From contig NZ_JAIOAO010000001.1 of NCBI RefSeq assembly GCF_021190955.1, forward strand, positions 620,001 through 684,000: a stretch of 64,000 nucleotides of DNA. The letters are read 5' to 3'. The position numbers and the translations under genes are program-made. This DNA comes from Parachryseolinea silvisoli (GTDB taxonomy: Bacteria > Bacteroidota > Bacteroidia > Cytophagales > Cyclobacteriaceae). Of the stretch, positions 36,138 through 46,493 are shown piece after piece; the stretch's first letter is position 1, and every line of letters starts with the position of its first letter. Below the pieces are notes generated by a model. That model was given only the letters and a program-made list of their open reading frames with translations, had not been told where the DNA came from and did no database searches.

Positions 36138-38369
36138 TTACTTTTTTACAAAGCGGGCACGTCTGAGCCAATCGCCCTGCGCTACCTCCAGCACGTACAC
36201 GCCCGGTGCGATATCTTGTAAAGCTATCCGGTAAAGGCCGTCACCCGCGTGCTCAATTACTGCCGGCCGGCGCATACCCTGCGCATCCTGGATGGAGACA
36301 TCGCTCACCAGGCCGGACAACGCCAGCATGAGCGTTTCATCGGCGGGAACCGGGTATAGCGTCAGCGGGCGTTCCTCGGCACCGGGTTCCAGGGGCGTTG
36401 GGATCTCGCCAGCGGACTTTACTTTACGGATAACCTGGCTATTGCCCCCGGTGGCATAGAGGTACTCGGCATCCATAGTCATCGCCGAGATGGTGCGATC
36501 GATGCGGTCCGGCAAGGACTCCCGCTTCCAGGAAATGCCCCTGTCGTCCGATTTCCAGATCGCACCATACACGCCGTTGTCTGCGTTTGTGGATCCGAAC
36601 ACGTACACAGTATTGGCATCGACGGCAAAGAAACCCCGGAAAGTATTATTGTCCGCCGGAAACGGGGCGGTTACATCGGTCCAGGTGACGCCGCCATCTG
36701 CAGAACGTCTGACATCCCCCGCCGCTGTGGCGCATACGGCGATATTCTTGTCCAGGAAGCACAACGCGGTGATGGTGTTTGTGCCGAAATCCGAAAGCTT
36801 CTTCCACGATTTTCCGCCATTGGTTGAATGGAACACCGCGCCGGTTGTGGCGGCAAAGAATACGTTGTCATGGCGGTAGAGCGCTACCAGCGTGTGCAGG
36901 GCGTCGTCATCGATGGTATATGTGGTCCACGTCTTTCCGCCATCGCCGGTTTTTACGAACATATTTTTGTCCATGGGCACCAGCGTGGCGCCCGCCAAAT
37001 ACACCGAGTCGGATGTGGCGATCAGCTCATGACTATATTGGAAACGCACCGGCAGGGTAAGCTCCTCAAAGTGCGTACCGTCTTGCGCGAACCGGTATAG
37101 ATAGTTGCTGTACCCATACAGATACCCTTCGCCGGGCGCCGTCACCTGGATGGACTGTGCCAACATCCCTCCGGGTGACACGGCCCGCTGCCACGACGCG
37201 CCACCGTCTGCCGATCGGTGTAGTCCGTCGCCAGGGGTGGCATACAAGGTAGCCTCTTCATCACTCGCCAGGGCGTAATACATGGGGTGAAAAGGGTTGC
37301 CGGAAGACCACGTCTCACCTCCATCTTTTGTGACCGCTATATGCCCGCCAGACCCCACAGCAAATCCGTGCGCGACATCGGAAAAGCGGATGTCGTTGAT
37401 AATGCCCTGTGGAAACGTGCCACCCTTCGGCATGTCCAGCAGCTCCCAGTGCGCGCCGCCATCGTCGGTGCGGTAGCTGGCGCCCACATAAAAGTCGTTA
37501 TCGCCCGAAGCAAAACCGATAGTTTCCGTTAACCAGTACGTGCACCGTATTTCCTGCAATCCGCCGGGGCCGCACGGGCTCCATGTCTCGCCGGCATCGT
37601 GGGTAACAAAGATCGCGTCGCGGGACTGAGAATTGGTACCGTGCACAAACCCGGTCTTGTCGTTCACAAATTGTACTGACATCTTTCTGTAGTCGCCCGT
37701 GGATGGGATTTCATAACGATCCCAATGCGCGCCGCCGTCATCGGTGCGCAGGATAAAGGGCTCAAACCCGAAGTTCATGTGAATATCGTCCACCTGATAG
37801 CCCACGACATAACCCCGGTGACTGTCCTGGAAATATACCCCGGTATAACTGGTGAAGGGAGTCGTGGCGTTATCGCGTGAGATCGTTTCCCAGGTGGCAC
37901 CGCCGTTGCTGGTCTTGAAGATCTTTTTAAAATCACCGACCGCGAATCCGTGATGGTCGTCGGTAAAATGCAGCGCGCTGAAGTACGCGCTCGCCTGATA
38001 CTTTGCGTGCGTCTGCGTGAGCTCCAATACGGAAGTCCAGGCTCCGCCCCCGTCGGTTGTTTTAAAGATTTTGTTTTGATACGCCACATATCCCACGTTT
38101 TCGGATGCCAGGGAAACGTCATGATATCGGGTAATGCCGTTGACCTGGTTCGGCATCGTATGCCGGTGGCGCACGGTCCAGTCATCCCCCTGGTTGGAGG
38201 ATAGGACGACGTCGTTGCCAACGGCGTACTGCAGCGTCGTGCCGCGTGGTACGATGGCCTTCACCAGGTCACTGTGCGTGCCCTGCAAGGATGCCACGGT
38301 TTCCCATTGCGCGTATACCGTAAACGACGTGAGCAGAAGAAATAGTGTGATGCGTACAGTAGAGATCAT
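36138..38369 (-). CDS. exported propeller protein with T9SS type A sorting domain
   Basis: 743 residues. Signal peptide ending near VYAQW. The body holds about ten repeats of the YCF48/BNR-type pattern, for example GGATWETISRDN, GETWSPCGPGG, GGKSWKKLSDFG and GGVTWTDVTAP, each with the S/N-x-D-x-G-x-x-W core of Asp-box beta-propellers. The final 75 residues (LTLYPVPADETLMLAL...GVYVLEVAQGDWLRRARFVKK) are a type IX sorting domain. The protein is therefore secreted or surface-bound; repeat number fits a seven-blade or two-propeller fold. Ligand unknown. Confidence 0.9.
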   Translation of the reverse strand: MISTVRITLFLLLTSFTVYAQWETVASLQGTHSDLVKAIVPRGTTLQYAVGNDVVLSSNQGDDWTVRHRHTMPNQVNGITRYHDVSLASENVGYVAYQNKIFKTTDGGGAWTSVLELTQTHAKYQASAYFSALHFTDDHHGFAVGDFKKIFKTSNGGATWETISRDNATTPFTSYTGVYFQDSHRGYVVGYQVDDIHMNFGFEPFILRTDDGGAHWDRYEIPSTGDYRKMSVQFVNDKTGFVHGTNSQSRDAIFVTHDAGETWSPCGPGGLQEIRCTYWLTETIGFASGDNDFYVGASYRTDDGGAHWELLDMPKGGTFPQGIINDIRFSDVAHGFAVGSGGHIAVTKDGGETWSSGNPFHPMYYALASDEEATLYATPGDGLHRSADGGASWQRAVSPGGMLAQSIQVTAPGEGYLYGYSNYLYRFAQDGTHFEELTLPVRFQYSHELIATSDSVYLAGATLVPMDKNMFVKTGDGGKTWTTYTIDDDALHTLVALYRHDNVFFAATTGAVFHSTNGGKSWKKLSDFGTNTITALCFLDKNIAVCATAAGDVRRSADGGVTWTDVTAPFPADNNTFRGFFAVDANTVYVFGSTNADNGVYGAIWKSDDRGISWKRESLPDRIDRTISAMTMDAEYLYATGGNSQVIRKVKSAGEIPTPLEPGAEERPLTLYPVPADETLMLALSGLVSDVSIQDAQGMRRPAVIEHAGDGLYRIALQDIAPGVYVLEVAQGDWLRRARFVKK

Positions 38370-38561
38370 AACGAAGGTTCAATACTCTTAAGTCACACAT
38401 CGGTGGCAAAAGGTTGGAATACCGCATGTTCATGGAGTCGGAAGGGCTGACAGGAAAAAGCAGAGGGTTCCATTGGCCTTTCGCATCGCAAATTTTTATC
38501 CCGCTCACGGAGCCACCCTATCCTTCCTATGTTTTACTTTGGGTTCTACTAAATCCCAGAT

Positions 38562-39377
38562 ATGGAAAGACCGACACTTGCCTTTCGGACGGCAGAAATT
38601 ATGCATCGAGACCGGCGCTATTTATTGGAGTATTTTATACGCGAGGGGTCGCGCGGGACGATTTTCTTTGTGCACGGCCTGGGTGGAGCAAAAGAGAACT
38701 TTCTGGAGAGCACTAAAAGCCATGCCCTGGATGGCTACCGGCTCATCTGCTTTGACAATCCCGGCACGGGCAATTCAACCTATTATCCAGACCAGCCTTT
38801 GCAGGTAGATGATCTTGCCGAAATCACGTATCATTTTGTCGAACAACTCGACCTGCGCGACTTTATCCTCGTCGGCGCCAGCATGGGGGGATTGACTACG
38901 TTGCTATATCTCCGAGGCCCGGGTCGCCGTTATGTTCGGGCATATGCTAACATCGAAGGTAACCTGATGCCGGAGGATTGTATGTTCTCCAGCAAAGTTG
39001 TTTCACATACATACAATCACTTTGTAGACACGGTTTATCCGGAGACCATCGTGCATATGAAACGGTACGGCAATACCGGCTATCACATTATTGCCAATAA
39101 TCTGGAGTTGAATACCGACGCCGGTTCATATTATCACTATAGCTTTCAAACGGTTCGTTATTCATCGACGGGAGCGTTACTGGATCAATACATCAATCTG
39201 GACATTCCGCGAATGTTTATATATGGCGAGAAGAATCGGGGGCTGTCCTACCTGCCCCAATTGGCAAACCATAAGCTTACGTGTGTCATGATTCCAGACA
39301 GTGACCACTTTCTCTTTTATGACAATCCGGCTGCCCTGTATCGTGTCCTGGCGCACTTTGCTTCGTCTGTCGGGTAG
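38562..39377 (+). CDS. alpha/beta hydrolase
   Basis: 271 residues. Oxyanion-hole motif FFVHGLGG (36-43), nucleophile elbow GASMGG with Ser108, and a late DSDHFLFYD carrying the catalytic histidine: the alpha/beta hydrolase triad order. A cap region lies around 130-190. No signal peptide, so cytoplasmic. Substrate unknown. The start at 38562 is the first ATG after an upstream stop; an ATG at 38601 is possible too. Confidence 0.85.
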   Translation: MERPTLAFRTAEIMHRDRRYLLEYFIREGSRGTIFFVHGLGGAKENFLESTKSHALDGYRLICFDNPGTGNSTYYPDQPLQVDDLAEITYHFVEQLDLRDFILVGASMGGLTTLLYLRGPGRRYVRAYANIEGNLMPEDCMFSSKVVSHTYNHFVDTVYPETIVHMKRYGNTGYHIIANNLELNTDAGSYYHYSFQTVRYSSTGALLDQYINLDIPRMFIYGEKNRGLSYLPQLANHKLTCVMIPDSDHFLFYDNPAALYRVLAHFASSVG

Positions 39378-39455
39378 CGACTTAAAAAGTCCTACACGCA
39401 ATCCTTGCCCGACATGTATGGCAAGAATCCCGACACGGTATTGTAAAGGCGTTGC

Positions 39456-40005
39456 CTACTTCGTGATATAATAGAAATCTCGCTCCAATTCGTACTTCAT
39501 TCTCGATACTCCCCTCCTCATCATATAATAAGGGATCCCAAGCATCATTGCAGCATGAATAAAAATGAATGGTATGAGGAACCACCCCATATACCCTGGT
39601 GTATCCGAGACATTGAAGGAGATAATGAAGGAGATAATGAAAGCGACATAAAAGAACGCTATAAAAAAGAGGAAGGGAATAAAAATCCGTCGGAATCCCG
39701 TTAGTTGCCTCCACAACCAAGATGTTCTCTTTCTGTCTAAAACTTCCATCGGCTACTGCCAAATTCATGTTCATATCAAAGAGTCTTCTTCTCCTTCTTA
39801 TTTTGAAAGAATCAAAAGTCACTGTCCCTTTGTACTCATTCTTACTGGAACTAAACGCTTCAAAAGCTGAAAGAAAGGTCCCAATATCACCTTGATCAAC
39901 ATTGCGTGTCAACCTGTCAACAAAGTCCTTTTTTTCTATCGGTATTTCGGTAGTCAAATGATCAACTAATCTTAACCTTTCTAATATTGATTTCGTCTCA
40001 TTCAT
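39456..40005 (-). pseudogene. frameshifted membrane-protein gene of the AT-rich class
   Basis: The first 85 codons from the ATG at 40005 (MNETKSILERLRLVDHL...LFDMNMNLAVADG) are in one frame and stay soluble and charged. Near 39749 the reading must shift by one base to reach a 97-codon frame that contains three hydrophobic helices (RRIFIPFLFFIAFFYVAF, GWFLIPFIFIHAAMML) and ends YELERDFYYITK. Read together, they make one protein of about 182 residues: cytoplasmic N-domain plus membrane domain. One base insertion or deletion, or a sequencing error, would explain it. A copy of the 180-bp repeat begins 17 bases upstream of the ATG. Confidence 0.65.
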
Positions 40006-40021
40006 GCCGGCAGTGCCTTAC

Positions 40022-40135
40022 AACACTCAAATATACGCAACAGCCTATATTTTTAATTTATCGTGAAGTGCTAAAAACTGCTTTTTGGTTGTCTTTAAAC
40101 CACCCTTCCACGCATACTACATACGCTCCAGGCTT
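40022..40135 (-). repeat. 180-bp intergenic repeat, copy 3 (diverged)
   Basis: The right end in the minus sense, GCGTATATTTGAGTGTT preceded by ATAAATTAAAAATATAGGC and GCAGTTTTTAGCACTTCACG, matches the family and stops after GTT. The left half is not recognisable. It fills the space between the frameshifted gene and the pentapeptide-repeat gene. Confidence 0.65.
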
Positions 40136-41089
40136 TTAAACAGCGTTATTCCATTTGTCGTTCAGGGTACGGATAAGCTCGAAGAACCGGTTTCCTGAAT
40201 CAGCAGCAGGATTCGCCATCAAAAAATGGCGGTCGACGAACTCCACATCCTGCCCCTCCTTCCGCTTGGATAGAAAGTACTGATCGATCAACATCAATCC
40301 CTGCCGCAGGCCCACGCCGTCCCAGCTTGCCTCTATAATACCGCGAGCCTCGGTAAAGATCTGAACCCGGTTCGTTTTCAGAATAGTATAGTCGTCCCCT
40401 TCGGGAAACAGGCAAGATCCGAGCATTATCCGGTCAATAAAGCTAACGCCCTCCATATAAGCATCCCGGAAATCGACGCGTTCCATTCTATTTTGAACCG
40501 GCTTGAAGTCGGGATAATACGCCTTGTTTACGGAGGAGTATCCGCGAAAAAAAACGGATATCAGCTTGCCCGAAAACTTCGAATCGACAAAACGTGCTCC
40601 GTTGAAATCGACCTTATCCAACTTACAGTTGAGAAATTCGCAGCGCTCGAATAATGCATGCGTATAGACCGTACCGACCAGATTGGTATTGACAAACTTC
40701 ACTCGTTTATAATAGCCTGCATATACCATATCGAGTGAGCCATTCATCAGCACGTTTGTCAGCCGCGCGTCGACAAAATCCACATTCTCAAACTCACACG
40801 ACCAAAACTTCGATCTCTCGGCGTTTGTTTTCGTACAAATCAGATTCTCGAAACGGCAACGTTCCCACCGGATCCCACTGAGTGTTGTATAAGACAGGTC
40901 AGCGTTTGTAATCGTGGCATTCCGAACAACAAGATGTTCCGGCAGCGCGATGCCACGCAGATCCCATCGATCCTGATGTTTGGTAAGTCCCACCGAAGCG
41001 ATATCCGATCCAGAACTTAACCACGTCAGAACACCATCGAGCAACAATTTTCCGTCGGCCTGGAGCCATCTCTCTTTCAGACTTTTCAT
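40136..41089 (-). CDS. pentapeptide-repeat protein
   Basis: 317 residues. From residue 45 to about 215 the sequence follows the A(D/N)Lxx five-residue rhythm: ATITNADLSYTTLSG, FENLICTKTNAERSKF, FENVDFVDARLTNVLMNG, FVNTNLVGTVYTHALF. This predicts a right-handed quadrilateral beta-helix. The N-terminal 40 residues and C-terminal 100 residues are helical. Function unknown; some pentapeptide proteins mimic DNA, but there is no resistance context here. Confidence 0.8.
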   Translation of the reverse strand: MKSLKERWLQADGKLLLDGVLTWLSSGSDIASVGLTKHQDRWDLRGIALPEHLVVRNATITNADLSYTTLSGIRWERCRFENLICTKTNAERSKFWSCEFENVDFVDARLTNVLMNGSLDMVYAGYYKRVKFVNTNLVGTVYTHALFERCEFLNCKLDKVDFNGARFVDSKFSGKLISVFFRGYSSVNKAYYPDFKPVQNRMERVDFRDAYMEGVSFIDRIMLGSCLFPEGDDYTILKTNRVQIFTEARGIIEASWDGVGLRQGLMLIDQYFLSKRKEGQDVEFVDRHFLMANPAADSGNRFFELIRTLNDKWNNAV

Positions 41090-41293
41090 CGTTGTTGCGA
41101 ATTAATCATTTACCTTGAGAATCTCAATAAATCCATAGGCAGCGCCCAAAATCCCGCTTGTGTCCGCTATGGTTGATTTGAGGTGGCTATTTTTATTGCT
41201 TCAATTTCGGGAGTTCGGCCCATCGGCACAACTATTGCTCTATCAGCCCGCGCTTCATCTTTACCGTAAAACCTAAAACGCCCCTTTGTACCC

Positions 41294-43852
41294 ATGAAAA
41301 AGCATTTACCGTTACTCCTCCTGTTCTTTTTCCTATGCTGGAACGTCTATGCGCAAACGATCATTGAAAACCCTACCCATGGCTACTCGAATGCGCAGGG
41401 CCTGACCCTGCGAAAAATAGCATTGACCGATACCGCCACGATCCTTCATTTTCACCTGTTAGCAGACGCCGGAGCGGATATGTATATACCCGACGACGCC
41501 TTTATCCAACCGGTCACGGGTGGACAGAAACGCGTGATCCGGTATGCGGAAGGAATCCCGCTGAGTGAGGAGTATGTTATTCCGGCTTCCGGCGAGGTCT
41601 ATTATACACTGGTTTTTCCAGCGCTCGAAAAACACACGACAAAATTTGACTACATCGAAGGGGAAGAAGGATGGACGATTTTCGACATACAAACAGGCCC
41701 GGAGGCACCATGGTCCTCTCCCATCCCGCAGTCCCTGGCAGGCCACTGGCTCAATACAGCCACCGGCAATTGGGAGCTGAGTCTGTTCGACTATACGGCG
41801 GTGTATGAGAAACAAGTATGGCGCTATGGGAAGGTATCGCTAAAAAACGGCTCGGGCACCGTTCAACTTACCAATGGATCACAGGCAATGTCCCTGTCCG
41901 TTATGAAAGACAAAAACGGAGCCTACAAATTCGGTAAAGGAGCTCAAAAAGCAGTTGCGTATAGTCGGTTGGATACGCACGCAGTAGCCCGTCACTCCGA
42001 TCAAGACGCTCCTTTTGAAATTCCGGTGTTTGCGCTGGATACCGCCGTGTACAGCGGTTACATCCGGCACTATCGCCCGCACCTGGGCAGTACTACGCTG
42101 CAGGTACGCATCAATGACCTGATCTCCGGAGGCGAAAATTCGTTTGTGACCCACATCGCAGAAAATGGCTACTTCACGGTAAAGGTCCCGCTTTACCATC
42201 CGCAGGACGTCTATGTTGAGTCACCTTACTATTATACCGGGCACCTGTTTTTAGAACCCGGCAAAGCGCTGTTTGAGCTGATCGATGCCGATCAATCGCA
42301 TTTTATGGGCGAAGGCGCCGTCACCAATTCGGAGTTACAGCAGCTGGAAGGACTCGGCGCCGGGAGTCATGCCGCAGACGTACAGGCACAAATACCGAAT
42401 ATCACGGCGGACGCGTATAAAGGCTATTGGCGGCGCTGGCAGGAACGGGATTTAGAGGTGCTGGACTCCCTGGCGAAAAAAGGCAGCATCAGCCCTCGGA
42501 CCTTCCAGATCAAAAGGAAAGATCTGGTTTATCAGTACTTGAATGTAATTCCGGAATATGAGATGCTGATGGCCGACGCCCTCGAAGCGGACAGCGGGAC
42601 CGCTAACCAAAATACTCCGGGTATAAAATCAGACTCTCTGACACCCGCGTTCTTTGATGGTATCACGGACGAACTTGCCAACGATCCCCTCGCTGTCGTT
42701 GCCGACAGTTATTACTATTTCATCAACCGGCTGCGGTATTTGGATTTCATTCGCACGCGGATCAACTGGTCTATTTCAGGTCCTGCCGTCTTCGCTGCGC
42801 TTGAAAAAACAGGGTATGTGCTCACGGACCGCGAGCGGCAGCTGCGCCTGGATCTGCAAGAACTGGATTCACTCCAGGCGCACAACGATTTCAGCACCCG
42901 GTATAAAGCGGCGATCGAGGCTTTCCAACAGAAATATTCAGGCGTTTATTCCGCCTGGGCCGTCCAGCAGCCCGAACCGCCCACTTTTTCGGCCATTGAA
43001 ACATACCTCCGGGGAAAAAAAGTAAAATTCACGCAGGATGAAATTCATTTTCTAACAGCAGCCCGGACCCAGGAAGGTAATGTCACGTCGGCAAGATTGC
43101 GTGCGCTTCGGTCTGCCACCACCAAACCCGCCAATGATTTTAACCTGACACACCATGATTTTCTTTCAGCCTTAAACAAGAAGCTGATTCACGACAGCTA
43201 TGTGAAAAACCTGGAAGCACTCCTGGGTGTGAAACGCGGACTGGCGACCGACCTCATCGCTGCCCAGACGTATTGCCGTTCTATTGTGGCTGAAAAGACC
43301 CCTGTTACCTCGCGGGAACTGAAATTTATACAAGACCAGATCTCCTCGCCGTTTATCGCCCACTACGTTGCCTTGCGCAACGAGCAAAGTCGCCGGCAGC
43401 TGGCAAGCCCCGCCGGCGCTGTTAACCCGGGCTATGATGCGAATGAATCGGGGACAAATTCCGCCGACTCAATCTTCAACCGGATCGTGGCCACCTACAA
43501 AGGCAACGTGATCTACGTGGATTTCTGGGCCACGTGGTGTGGACCATGCCTGGCTGACATGGCGGAAATCGCACCGCTCAAAGATGAGCTGGCGAATGAA
43601 AATATAACATTCGTGTATATTACCGATCAATCCTCGCCGAAGAAAGCCTGGTCGAACATGATACCGGGTATAAAAGGTGAGCACTACAGAGTGTCAAAGG
43701 AAGAATGGATGTACCTGTGCTCAAAATTTAACATTGTTGGTATACCGCATCACGTCTTGGTGGGGAAAAATGGCGAGGTCATCAATCCTGATGTGCGTCT
43801 GGAGGGTAATGCTTCGCTGCGGAAGGAATTACGGAAACACGTAGATCAATAA
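41294..43852 (+). CDS. exported protein with C-terminal TlpA/thioredoxin-like domain
   Basis: 852 residues: signal peptide (to about residue 22, VYAQ), a beta-rich N-terminal half (22-330), a helical middle (350-700), and a thioredoxin fold from about residue 725. The redox motif WATWCGPC is at about 746-753, followed by GIPHHVLV with the cis-proline region. Plan and length resemble TlpA-like proteins of Bacteroidota that reduce periplasmic cysteines. It is a single gene, 205 bases after the divergent pentapeptide-repeat gene. Confidence 0.85.
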   Translation: MKKHLPLLLLFFFLCWNVYAQTIIENPTHGYSNAQGLTLRKIALTDTATILHFHLLADAGADMYIPDDAFIQPVTGGQKRVIRYAEGIPLSEEYVIPASGEVYYTLVFPALEKHTTKFDYIEGEEGWTIFDIQTGPEAPWSSPIPQSLAGHWLNTATGNWELSLFDYTAVYEKQVWRYGKVSLKNGSGTVQLTNGSQAMSLSVMKDKNGAYKFGKGAQKAVAYSRLDTHAVARHSDQDAPFEIPVFALDTAVYSGYIRHYRPHLGSTTLQVRINDLISGGENSFVTHIAENGYFTVKVPLYHPQDVYVESPYYYTGHLFLEPGKALFELIDADQSHFMGEGAVTNSELQQLEGLGAGSHAADVQAQIPNITADAYKGYWRRWQERDLEVLDSLAKKGSISPRTFQIKRKDLVYQYLNVIPEYEMLMADALEADSGTANQNTPGIKSDSLTPAFFDGITDELANDPLAVVADSYYYFINRLRYLDFIRTRINWSISGPAVFAALEKTGYVLTDRERQLRLDLQELDSLQAHNDFSTRYKAAIEAFQQKYSGVYSAWAVQQPEPPTFSAIETYLRGKKVKFTQDEIHFLTAARTQEGNVTSARLRALRSATTKPANDFNLTHHDFLSALNKKLIHDSYVKNLEALLGVKRGLATDLIAAQTYCRSIVAEKTPVTSRELKFIQDQISSPFIAHYVALRNEQSRRQLASPAGAVNPGYDANESGTNSADSIFNRIVATYKGNVIYVDFWATWCGPCLADMAEIAPLKDELANENITFVYITDQSSPKKAWSNMIPGIKGEHYRVSKEEWMYLCSKFNIVGIPHHVLVGKNGEVINPDVRLEGNASLRKELRKHVDQ

Positions 43853-44212
43853 CATTTCTGACAGTATACCCGATCCGTTACCGCGTACAGCCGGAGGCCG
43901 TCACATACATGCACCAATTTGGGAACACTTTTCCAGGAATCGTCTTCATTAATTGTCCGAGATACTATTATTCCCGCCGATAATGATCAAAAATCTAACT
44001 TTCGGAATGGTGCCGGGCTGGTCGTGTTATTGCTTTATGTTAATCGATTTATTATTTTGTAGGTAGCGCAGGCTGCATCCCGTCGGCCGGACAGAGGGCT
44101 CGATTCGCTTGTACTTCTTATTCGTCGATCATGCATCCGTAACACTTCTCCAACGGTTCAACTGTGCCCGCTGAACGTATGGAATTCATGCCCCTGAAAA
44201 ACCTTCTCCCCC
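43853..44212. other. intergenic region without recognised feature
   Basis: 360 bases upstream of the PAS-protein gene. I see no gene, no strong hairpin with a T-run, and no match to the repeats found elsewhere. It probably carries the promoter of the downstream gene. Confidence 0.5.
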
Positions 44213-46423
44213 ATGAGTAAATATAAGATTGTCCGAAACGAAGAATGGAAAACCATCCAGGCTGAAAAAGCGGCCCTGGCAAAGGATCTGGAAGCTTCCC
44301 AGACATTCATCGAATCACTGAAAACCGGTAACCTTCAGGCCACGTATGCCGGTGACCAGGAAACGCTCATCGGTATGTCCATGATGTCGCTGCGCGACCG
44401 TATGATCGAGCTGGCCCGGGAAGAAGAACGAAGAAACTGGGTGAACCAGGGTATTGCCCAATTCGCCGATATACTCCGCGTTTCGGATCAGAACAGCAGC
44501 GCAGCCCTTTACGATTCCGTCATATCAAACCTTGTGCGGTATTTAAAAGCCAATCAAGGCTGTATATTTTCTCTCAATGACGACAATGACAACGACATGT
44601 TTCTCGAGCTGATCAGCTGCTACGCGTATGATCGTAAGAAGTTCCAGGAGAGACGTGTTCCCTTAGGGGAAGGGTTGATCGGACAGTGTTTCTACGAAAA
44701 ACAGGTTGTCTACCTGAAAGACGTTCCAAAAGAATACGTCACCATTTCTTCCGGGTTGGGCGAAGCCCGTCCGCGAAACGTAATCCTGGTGCCGATGATT
44801 CTGGATCAGGATATTCATGGCGTTATCGAGCTGGCATCTTTCACGCTGTTTGAGAAATATCAAATTGATTTCTTACAGAAGGTTGCCGAAAGTATCGCCG
44901 CGACGCTCTCGGCATCGCGGGTCAGTAATCGCACCCAGCGCCTGCTGCAGGAGAGCATGTCCCAGTCCGAGCAATTAAAGGCGCAGGAGGAAGAAATGCG
45001 GCAGAGCATGGAGGAGCTTACCGCCACGCAGGAGGAAATGGAACGCAAAAGCCGCGAGCTTAATCAGACGGCGGCGGAAATGAACAGTATTCTCAACGGC
45101 ATCAATGCCACGATGGCCACCATCGAATTTACAACGGAGGGTATGATTGTGACCGCCAACAAAAACTTCCTGGACACGATGAAGTATTCGCTGGCCCAAA
45201 TCCAGGGCAAACACCACCGCATGTTTGTCCCGGAGGAGATCCGGAACAGCGACGACTACAAAACGTTCTGGAAAGCATTGGCCAACGGCAAATCGCACGT
45301 GGACGTGTTTAAGCGGATAGACTCCACCGGACAAGAGGTTTGGCTGAATGCCATCTATAATCCCATCCTGGACCAGGATGGAAAAGTGCAACGGGTCATC
45401 AAGCTTGCCAACAACGTCACCGCTGAGAAAGAGAAAGAAAAGAAGGTGCACGAGCTGCTGGAAGAAACACGGGCGAATGAAGAAGAGCTGCGTCAAAACA
45501 TGGAAGAGCTCTCCTCAACGCAGGAGCATCTCGAGCTGCGCAACCGGGAGATCAACGCCGCGGCCGCGGAAATGCGCTCGATCCTCAGCGGCATAGACGC
45601 GACCATGGCGACAATCGAGTTCACCCCCGACGGCACGATTACGGCTGCCAACGAACGATTCCTGACGCTCATGAAATGCACGCTGGACGAGATCAAGGGG
45701 AAACATCATCGCATCTTTGTCCCGAAAGATGTTGCCGAATCGGATGAATACAAGACCTTCTGGGCCGGCCTGGCCGCGGGAAATTCCGTCAACGATGTCT
45801 TTCCCCGTATCACCCTAACAGGTGACGTTGTCTGGCTCAACGCCATCTACAATCCGATCTTCAACGATATGGGTCAGGTAACAAAAGTACTCAAGCTGGC
45901 CAACGACATCACGGCCAGCAAGCGACAGGAAGAGGAAATCCGGAACTTGCTGGAAGAATCCAGGGCGCAGGAAGAGGAGCTTCGTCAGAATATGGAAGAG
46001 GTGACGGCCACCCAGGATGAGATTCAGCGACAGAACAATCTCATCCGCGAGTCCACCGCCGAGATGCGCAGCATCATGTCGGGCATCAATGCCACCATGG
46101 CCTCGATCGAGTTCTCCACCGACGGCACGATCCTGCATGCCAATGAAAACTTTTTGAATGCCATGGGCTATTCTTTAGCAGAGATCGTGGGACAGCATCA
46201 CCGCATGTTCATGCCGCCCGGCCAGGCGGATACTCCGGCGTATCGCCAATTCTGGAAGGAGCTCGCGTCCGGGAATCCACGCGTCGATACGTTCGAGCGT
46301 GTTACGAAAAAGAAAGAACCCATTTTACTAAACGCGATCTATAACCCCATCCTGAACGCCAGCGGCGAGGTAGTGAAAATAGTAAAGCTGGCGACGCACG
46401 TGAAGGCCGATGCTACTCGATAG
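44213..46423 (+). CDS. GAF and triple-PAS signalling protein without output domain
   Basis: 736 residues. A GAF domain (about 75-245, VPLGEGLIGQCFYEKQVVYLKDVPKEYV) follows a helical N-terminus. Three PAS domains of one subtype follow (about 283-410, 443-573, 606-736), each beginning AEMxSIxxGIxATMAxIEF and ending WLNAIYNPI...VIKLANNVT. Coiled-coil linkers (QAQEEEMRQSMEELTATQEEME) join them. The protein ends with the third PAS, with no kinase, cyclase or methyl-accepting part. It may act through the TPR histidine kinase downstream. The 3' end is duplicated at 61698. Confidence 0.9.
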   Translation: MSKYKIVRNEEWKTIQAEKAALAKDLEASQTFIESLKTGNLQATYAGDQETLIGMSMMSLRDRMIELAREEERRNWVNQGIAQFADILRVSDQNSSAALYDSVISNLVRYLKANQGCIFSLNDDNDNDMFLELISCYAYDRKKFQERRVPLGEGLIGQCFYEKQVVYLKDVPKEYVTISSGLGEARPRNVILVPMILDQDIHGVIELASFTLFEKYQIDFLQKVAESIAATLSASRVSNRTQRLLQESMSQSEQLKAQEEEMRQSMEELTATQEEMERKSRELNQTAAEMNSILNGINATMATIEFTTEGMIVTANKNFLDTMKYSLAQIQGKHHRMFVPEEIRNSDDYKTFWKALANGKSHVDVFKRIDSTGQEVWLNAIYNPILDQDGKVQRVIKLANNVTAEKEKEKKVHELLEETRANEEELRQNMEELSSTQEHLELRNREINAAAAEMRSILSGIDATMATIEFTPDGTITAANERFLTLMKCTLDEIKGKHHRIFVPKDVAESDEYKTFWAGLAAGNSVNDVFPRITLTGDVVWLNAIYNPIFNDMGQVTKVLKLANDITASKRQEEEIRNLLEESRAQEEELRQNMEEVTATQDEIQRQNNLIRESTAEMRSIMSGINATMASIEFSTDGTILHANENFLNAMGYSLAEIVGQHHRMFMPPGQADTPAYRQFWKELASGNPRVDTFERVTKKKEPILLNAIYNPILNASGEVVKIVKLATHVKADATR

Positions 46424-46462
46424 CGCTGTAGCCTTAGCGCCAGCGACCGTCCTGACGATAAA

Positions 46463-46493
46463 AAGGCCGCTTCGTTTGAAGTGGCTTTTTTTA
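46463..46493 (+). terminator. Rho-independent terminator, copy 2 of 4
   Basis: AAGGCCGCTTC-GTTT-GAAGTGGCTTTTTTT, nearly identical to the hairpin behind the Tic20-like gene at 33485. Its stem lies 40 bases after the PAS gene stop. The 250 bases from here to the next gene hold no other feature I recognise. Confidence 0.75.

Noticed and set aside
39382-39700. Continuation of the frame from 40005 to 39382 as a 207-residue protein
   Set aside because: After about 39749 this frame is Cys-, His- and Tyr-rich without pattern, whereas the other frame gives clean membrane helices. A frameshift explains the locus better.
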